NCBI RefSeq assembly: GCF_964340395.1 | Contig: NC_135569.1 | Span: 17,346,257 to 17,410,256, forward strand | DNA: 64,000 nt | From: Glandiceps talaboti | Taxonomy: Eukaryota; Hemichordata; Enteropneusta; Spengelidae | Direction: 5' to 3' | Shown here: piece by piece, positions 59,976-64,000 of the stretch | Layout of the letters: each line of letters starts with the position of its first letter | Position numbering within the stretch: position 1 is the first letter of the stretch | Notes under the pieces: model-generated | Told to the model about the DNA's origin: nothing | Database searches by the model: none | What the model saw: the letters and a program-made list of their open reading frames with translations, nothing else | Translations under genes and position numbers: made by a program

Positions 59976-62324
59976 GACGGAACAATTACTTAGGGGTACC
60001 CCTACAGTGAGTCTCGTAACAGAGGTTTCTCCATTAATCTTAGCATGCAAACGTGGTTTTGAAACCAATGTCTTGAATAGTGTCGATTGTCTTTAAAATG
60101 TTTTATGACATATTAGGAGAACCCTTGTTAATTTCTTCTCGTCCACATCAGACAATTAGATGTCATTCAAAAATATACTTTGGTGGTCAACACCCCTGGA
60201 AAATGGCCAAAATCAATATGAATACCCCTGGAAAACTGACGAAAAACTCCTGGAAAGTCCTGGAATTTTGTTTTGCTTTAATTGTATGAACCTTGAAGAA
60301 AAGAAAATTTGTTAAGTTGACTAACTGTTGAAGTTAATTTGTAGGAAAGACTGTGTGTGTGTTTTATAAAGAACTCTTTGTATACTGTGAATGTAAAGAA
60401 CTTTGATGCAGGTCACTCACTAAGATAATATTGAAGAGTGGATATGAGCAACGTAGGTATTATTGTTTAAATATTGAAGGTTTGGTACTGATCAATTTTA
60501 CCCACTCCTTGTCTCACTTTTGTTTGAAATGTATTCAATAAACTTTATTAAAGCGAGCTCCCTAGAAAAACAGTGCTTGTGTGTGTTTCCGGCGACTAGT
60601 ACAAAGAGAAGCGCATATGTATCTTTTGTGTTTTCTTTGCTATCCTCTAGTCAAAATTGATCTCTTTCTGCGTGTGCTTTGACGAGCTGAGATGATCGAT
60701 ACCATCACTGCATTAAAATTTCATCCAAATAAACCCCTCATCCCACCCCCTTCGCGGCTCTCCCTTTATCTTATCAAAAATCAATGGCAGCCAACAGAAA
60801 GTGAATTATCCTTTTGTTGTGTATATTCTATTGAAAGACTATTTCTTTTTGTGGAGGCTTTCTTAAAAGATTGTAAACAGTGGTAAATACAGGAGGACTG
60901 TTTTTATAGTCATCACCTATGAGTGTTGTCCTTGGTAATTATACTTTATCGTTAATGTAAGATACTATGTTGGATTTAAGGGAGTAACAACTTCAAAGCG
61001 CTCCATCAATAGTCATTTGTGTTATATAAACAACTAGCAAGCATCATGTGACCAGTACCCTCCTGTGTATTGATTTTATAGGGCACATATCTTTTGAGAG
61101 GTAGAGTGGGTTTTCATTGTGCAGGAAATGAATATCATCTTGTTGTGAGAGAAATAGAATAAAAAACAGAACTAATCACATTTCAATATATGATATTTTA
61201 TTAGGGTTCATGCATGTTGAATTGCTGTGGGAAAAGCTTGACGTTTGTAACAATAATGTTAAAGTGCTCCTGTTTCTGGCCTTTCATTTTGATTTCATTT
61301 AGCTGCTTTGGTTGTAAATCAGTCCATCTGAGTAGGGTTTTCTAATTAATGCTCTGTTACCAGTCATATGCCATTAATAAAGACAGATCTGCCCAAAATT
61401 TATTTTGATTTGTATGTCGCCATGGAATATTAGCATGGGAGACATGTTAGAAAAGAAGCTTTGCTGACAGTGAACGGTAATTGGACGAGCTGTGATTAGA
61501 TTTGTGCGTCTACGAGTCCAAATTACATTAAGATATGACACCTTTATGATGACATTGTACAAAGTATTGTTAATTTCATTTTGGGCTGTCATGTTGGATT
61601 TTCCTCAATTTTAGACCTTAGATGCAATAGATACGCAACAATTGACTCTTGTTTGCATGCCACTAAAGCCATCCAAAATATGCAATTTGGTTTTTCAGAA
61701 ACCGCAACAACATCGTTACCGTCACTCTTAACAGAGATCAGAACGTCTGGATTTTCTTGTTCCAATTTGCAGGCTGTAAATTGACACACGTCAACCATCA
61801 CCTGCTGCAAACATTTTATTAATACCAGTTTATCCACATAATACACCGTCTGTGGATACAAATTTATCTACAATCTATTTGTGTGATACACATCATCTGA
61901 GGAACCGATCCCATGAATCTAAGTTAGTGAATTATTATCGGTCACTTTAATGTGAAAGTCAGTCTTCTTACTCAGTATTGAGAAACAAATGGTGAACATT
62001 AACTTATCTTAATGTGATATCAATCACTTAGATACCACTTCAATTTTGATCTCACCAAATATTGATATTAATATTTCCAATAAATACTCAAGACAACAGG
62101 ATATTATTTATTTTTTGTCAAAATCAGACTGATGCATGTTAATTTTAATTTCTGATTTTTTGTAGGTGTTTGTCTGTATTTTTCAAATGTAAAATTTGGA
62201 TTCCATCTTTGTTCATTTTAAATCAAAACTTTTACTTTCAGTGATGACGATTTTCAATATTGTCACAAAAAGTTTTGGACAAAAGAAGGAAACAAATAAA
62301 GCAATCAAGATTCATAAAAGAAAA
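59976..62324. other. Intronic sequence without recognised repeats
   Basis: About 2.3 kb with no arrays or element ends. The section from 60950 to 62100 looks single-copy. Overlapping frames near 61581-61861 on both strands lack domains. Conserved non-coding elements could be here but cannot be judged without a second species. Confidence 0.45.
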
Positions 62325-63189
62325 CCATAAATACACAACCCCCCCCCCCCACCAAACCATAAATACACAACACCCCCCCCCCCACCAAACCATAAATACA
62401 CAACCCCCCCCCCACCAAACCATAAATACACAACCCCCCCCCCCCCACCAAACCATAAATACACAACCCCCCCCCACCAAACCATAAATACACAAACCCC
62501 CCCACCAAACCATAAATACACCCCCCCCCCCCACGCCAAACCATAAATACACAACCCCCCCCCCCCACCAAACCATAAATACACAAACCCCCCCCCACAC
62601 CAAACCATAAATACACACCCCCCCCCACGCCAAACCATAAATACACAACCCCCCCCCCCCACCAAACCATAAATACACACCCCCCCCCACCAAACCATAA
62701 ATACACAACCCCCCCCCCCCACCAAACCATAAATACACAACCCCCCCCCCACCAAACCATAAATACACAACCCCCCCCCCCCACCAAACCATAAATACAC
62801 AACCCCCCCCCCCCACCAAACCATAAATACACACCCCCCCCCCCCACCAAACCATAAATACACACCCCCCCCCCCACCAAACCATAAATACACAACCCCC
62901 CCCCCCCACCAAACCATAAATACACAACCCCCCCCCCCCCACCAAACCATAAATACACACCCCCCCCCACACCAAACCATAAATACACAACCCCCCCCCC
63001 CCACCAAACCATAAATACACAAACCCCCCCCCACCAAACCATAAATACACAAACCCCCCCCCCACCAAACCATAAATACACAACACCCCCCCCCCCTCCC
63101 CCCACCAAACCATAAATACACAACACCCCCCCCCCCCCACCAAACCATAAATGCATACAACTCCCCCTTCTCACCAAACCATAAATGCA
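62325..63189. repeat. C-rich minisatellite, about 28 units
   Basis: Units contain ACCAAACCATAAATACACAA followed by a run of about 7-14 C. Length variation lies almost entirely in the C-run. On the minus strand the G-runs recur about every 31 bp. Three overlapping frames of about 300 codons on that strand are shadows caused by indels in the G-runs. The array abuts family E sequence, whose CATAGCAACAGCC module follows the last unit. Confidence 0.96.
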
Positions 63190-63597
63190 CACAACCATAG
63201 CAACAGCCAAATGATCACATATGTTGCAAAGATAACAAGAGGATTAATAGACAAATGAAAAAAAAAAACATTTAAAAAATGTATGCAAATGTGCCTAGCA
63301 ACAAGACCACACCCATAGCAACAGCCAAATGATCACCTATATTGCAATGATTATATCAGGAATTCATACACAAGTGAACTAAAACATTCAAAAATGTATG
63401 CAAATATGTCTAGCAATATGACCATGCCCATAGCAACAGCCAAATGATCGCGTATATCGCAAAGATAGCAACATGGTTTGATAGGCAACTGGATTCAGCA
63501 AATGAACAGCTCTTGTTAGCATGGACTAGCATATGGATAAACATTTTCAACTACTGTACAGTTGTGCTACAACGCCCTTGGCAGTATTCTTTTATTT
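63190..63597 (+). mobile_element. Family E repeat, 3' part (copy 3)
   Basis: Modules CATAGCAACAGCCAAATGAT recur, and CAGTTGTGCTA (63559-63569) marks the E 3' end, followed by a GCC-CTT-GGC hairpin and T-rich sequence. The 5' part is missing or replaced by the C-rich array. Confidence 0.68.
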
Positions 63598-64000
63598 CTT
63601 AATCAAAATTGACAGTGTAATGTTTTTGTTTTTGTTTTGTCTGGTATAGAGTGGTTGATCCATCACCTTAGCAATGGATAATGCATGCTTGTTGGATAAC
63701 AAAATTTGAAGATCTTATTAGTGCAATGTGTTTAGTGAGAGAGGTAGTGTTGAAAGGACAATGGAATGTTTTAAAAGGTGTCACGACACTAGCTATATCA
63801 TATGACATCTACTATTCATTTGTCATCCCTCAAATGTGTGTCTCTACCTCTTATAATAATAGTATTATTTCCACCGTATAAAGTGTTTTCATATCGTTGT
63901 ATTGTGAGCGGAATTGTCTTTCATTCTGATTTCGAAAACTCAGCTTTAGTTGAACACACAGAGGAATAGTGAAACACATTTGCCTTGTTGCCTGCAGACA
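63598..64000. other. Intronic sequence to window end
   Basis: A 66-codon frame at 63681 has no recognisable domain. No other feature was seen. Confidence 0.4.

Noticed and set aside
61581-61861. Overlapping frames on both strands in an apparently single-copy region
   Set aside because: No domain, start context or splice pattern supports coding on either strand.
62238-63210. Three overlapping frames of about 300 codons on the minus strand
   Set aside because: All are readings of the C-rich minisatellite; simultaneous openness in three frames is a property of the repeat.

Overview
This is AT-rich metazoan nuclear DNA, almost entirely non-coding and repeat-dense. One coding exon can be identified with confidence, at 9335-9639 on the + strand. 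It encodes the N-terminal part of the PR (SET-like) domain of a PRDM3/PRDM16 protein (vertebrate MECOM and PRDM16, Drosophila hamlet). The exon is bounded by a good acceptor and donor. No second PR-domain exon and no zinc-finger exon was recognised downstream, so the rest of the window is best read as the introns flanking this exon. Very long introns around the PR-domain exons are known for the vertebrate orthologues. The repeat types suggest a marine invertebrate, either a lophotrochozoan or an invertebrate deuterostome. I cannot name the species from sequence alone.

The window has three layers. (1) Minisatellites: about fifteen unrelated tandem arrays with units of roughly 15-81 bp occupy about 14 kb, more than a fifth of the window. 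The largest are the 41-bp array (34.8-38.1 kb), the 30-bp array of 59 units without an indel (10.7-12.4 kb), the 39/41-bp array (28.1-29.8 kb), the 42/37-bp array (32.7-34.3 kb) and a C-rich array (62.3-63.2 kb). (2) Dispersed mobile elements. Families A, B and E (names used only here) share one architecture: a T-run followed by TAG at the 5' end, a 10-12 bp inverted repeat that is terminal at the 5' end but internal at the 3' end, and a short hairpin near the 3' end. This matches the non-autonomous relatives of Helentron/Helitron2 rolling-circle transposons. Family D has long terminal inverted repeats, and element F has 27-bp ones. A 5'-truncated LINE and a tRNA-derived SINE each sit in or beside a minisatellite with short target duplications. 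(3) Unremarkable AT-rich intronic sequence.

The best result is a nested insertion series at 1.6-6.2 kb: A lies inside B, and B lies inside D. Uninterrupted relatives of both junctions exist elsewhere in the window, for A at about 51.19 kb and for B at about 59.9 kb. The window therefore supplies its own empty sites. These show that A and B are discrete mobile units that insert in T-runs with no target duplication beyond Ts.

Other relics are a short THAP-domain start (15.07 kb) and a strongly structured repeat at 26.1-27.2 kb. No tRNA, rRNA, CRISPR array or promoter was found that I could support.
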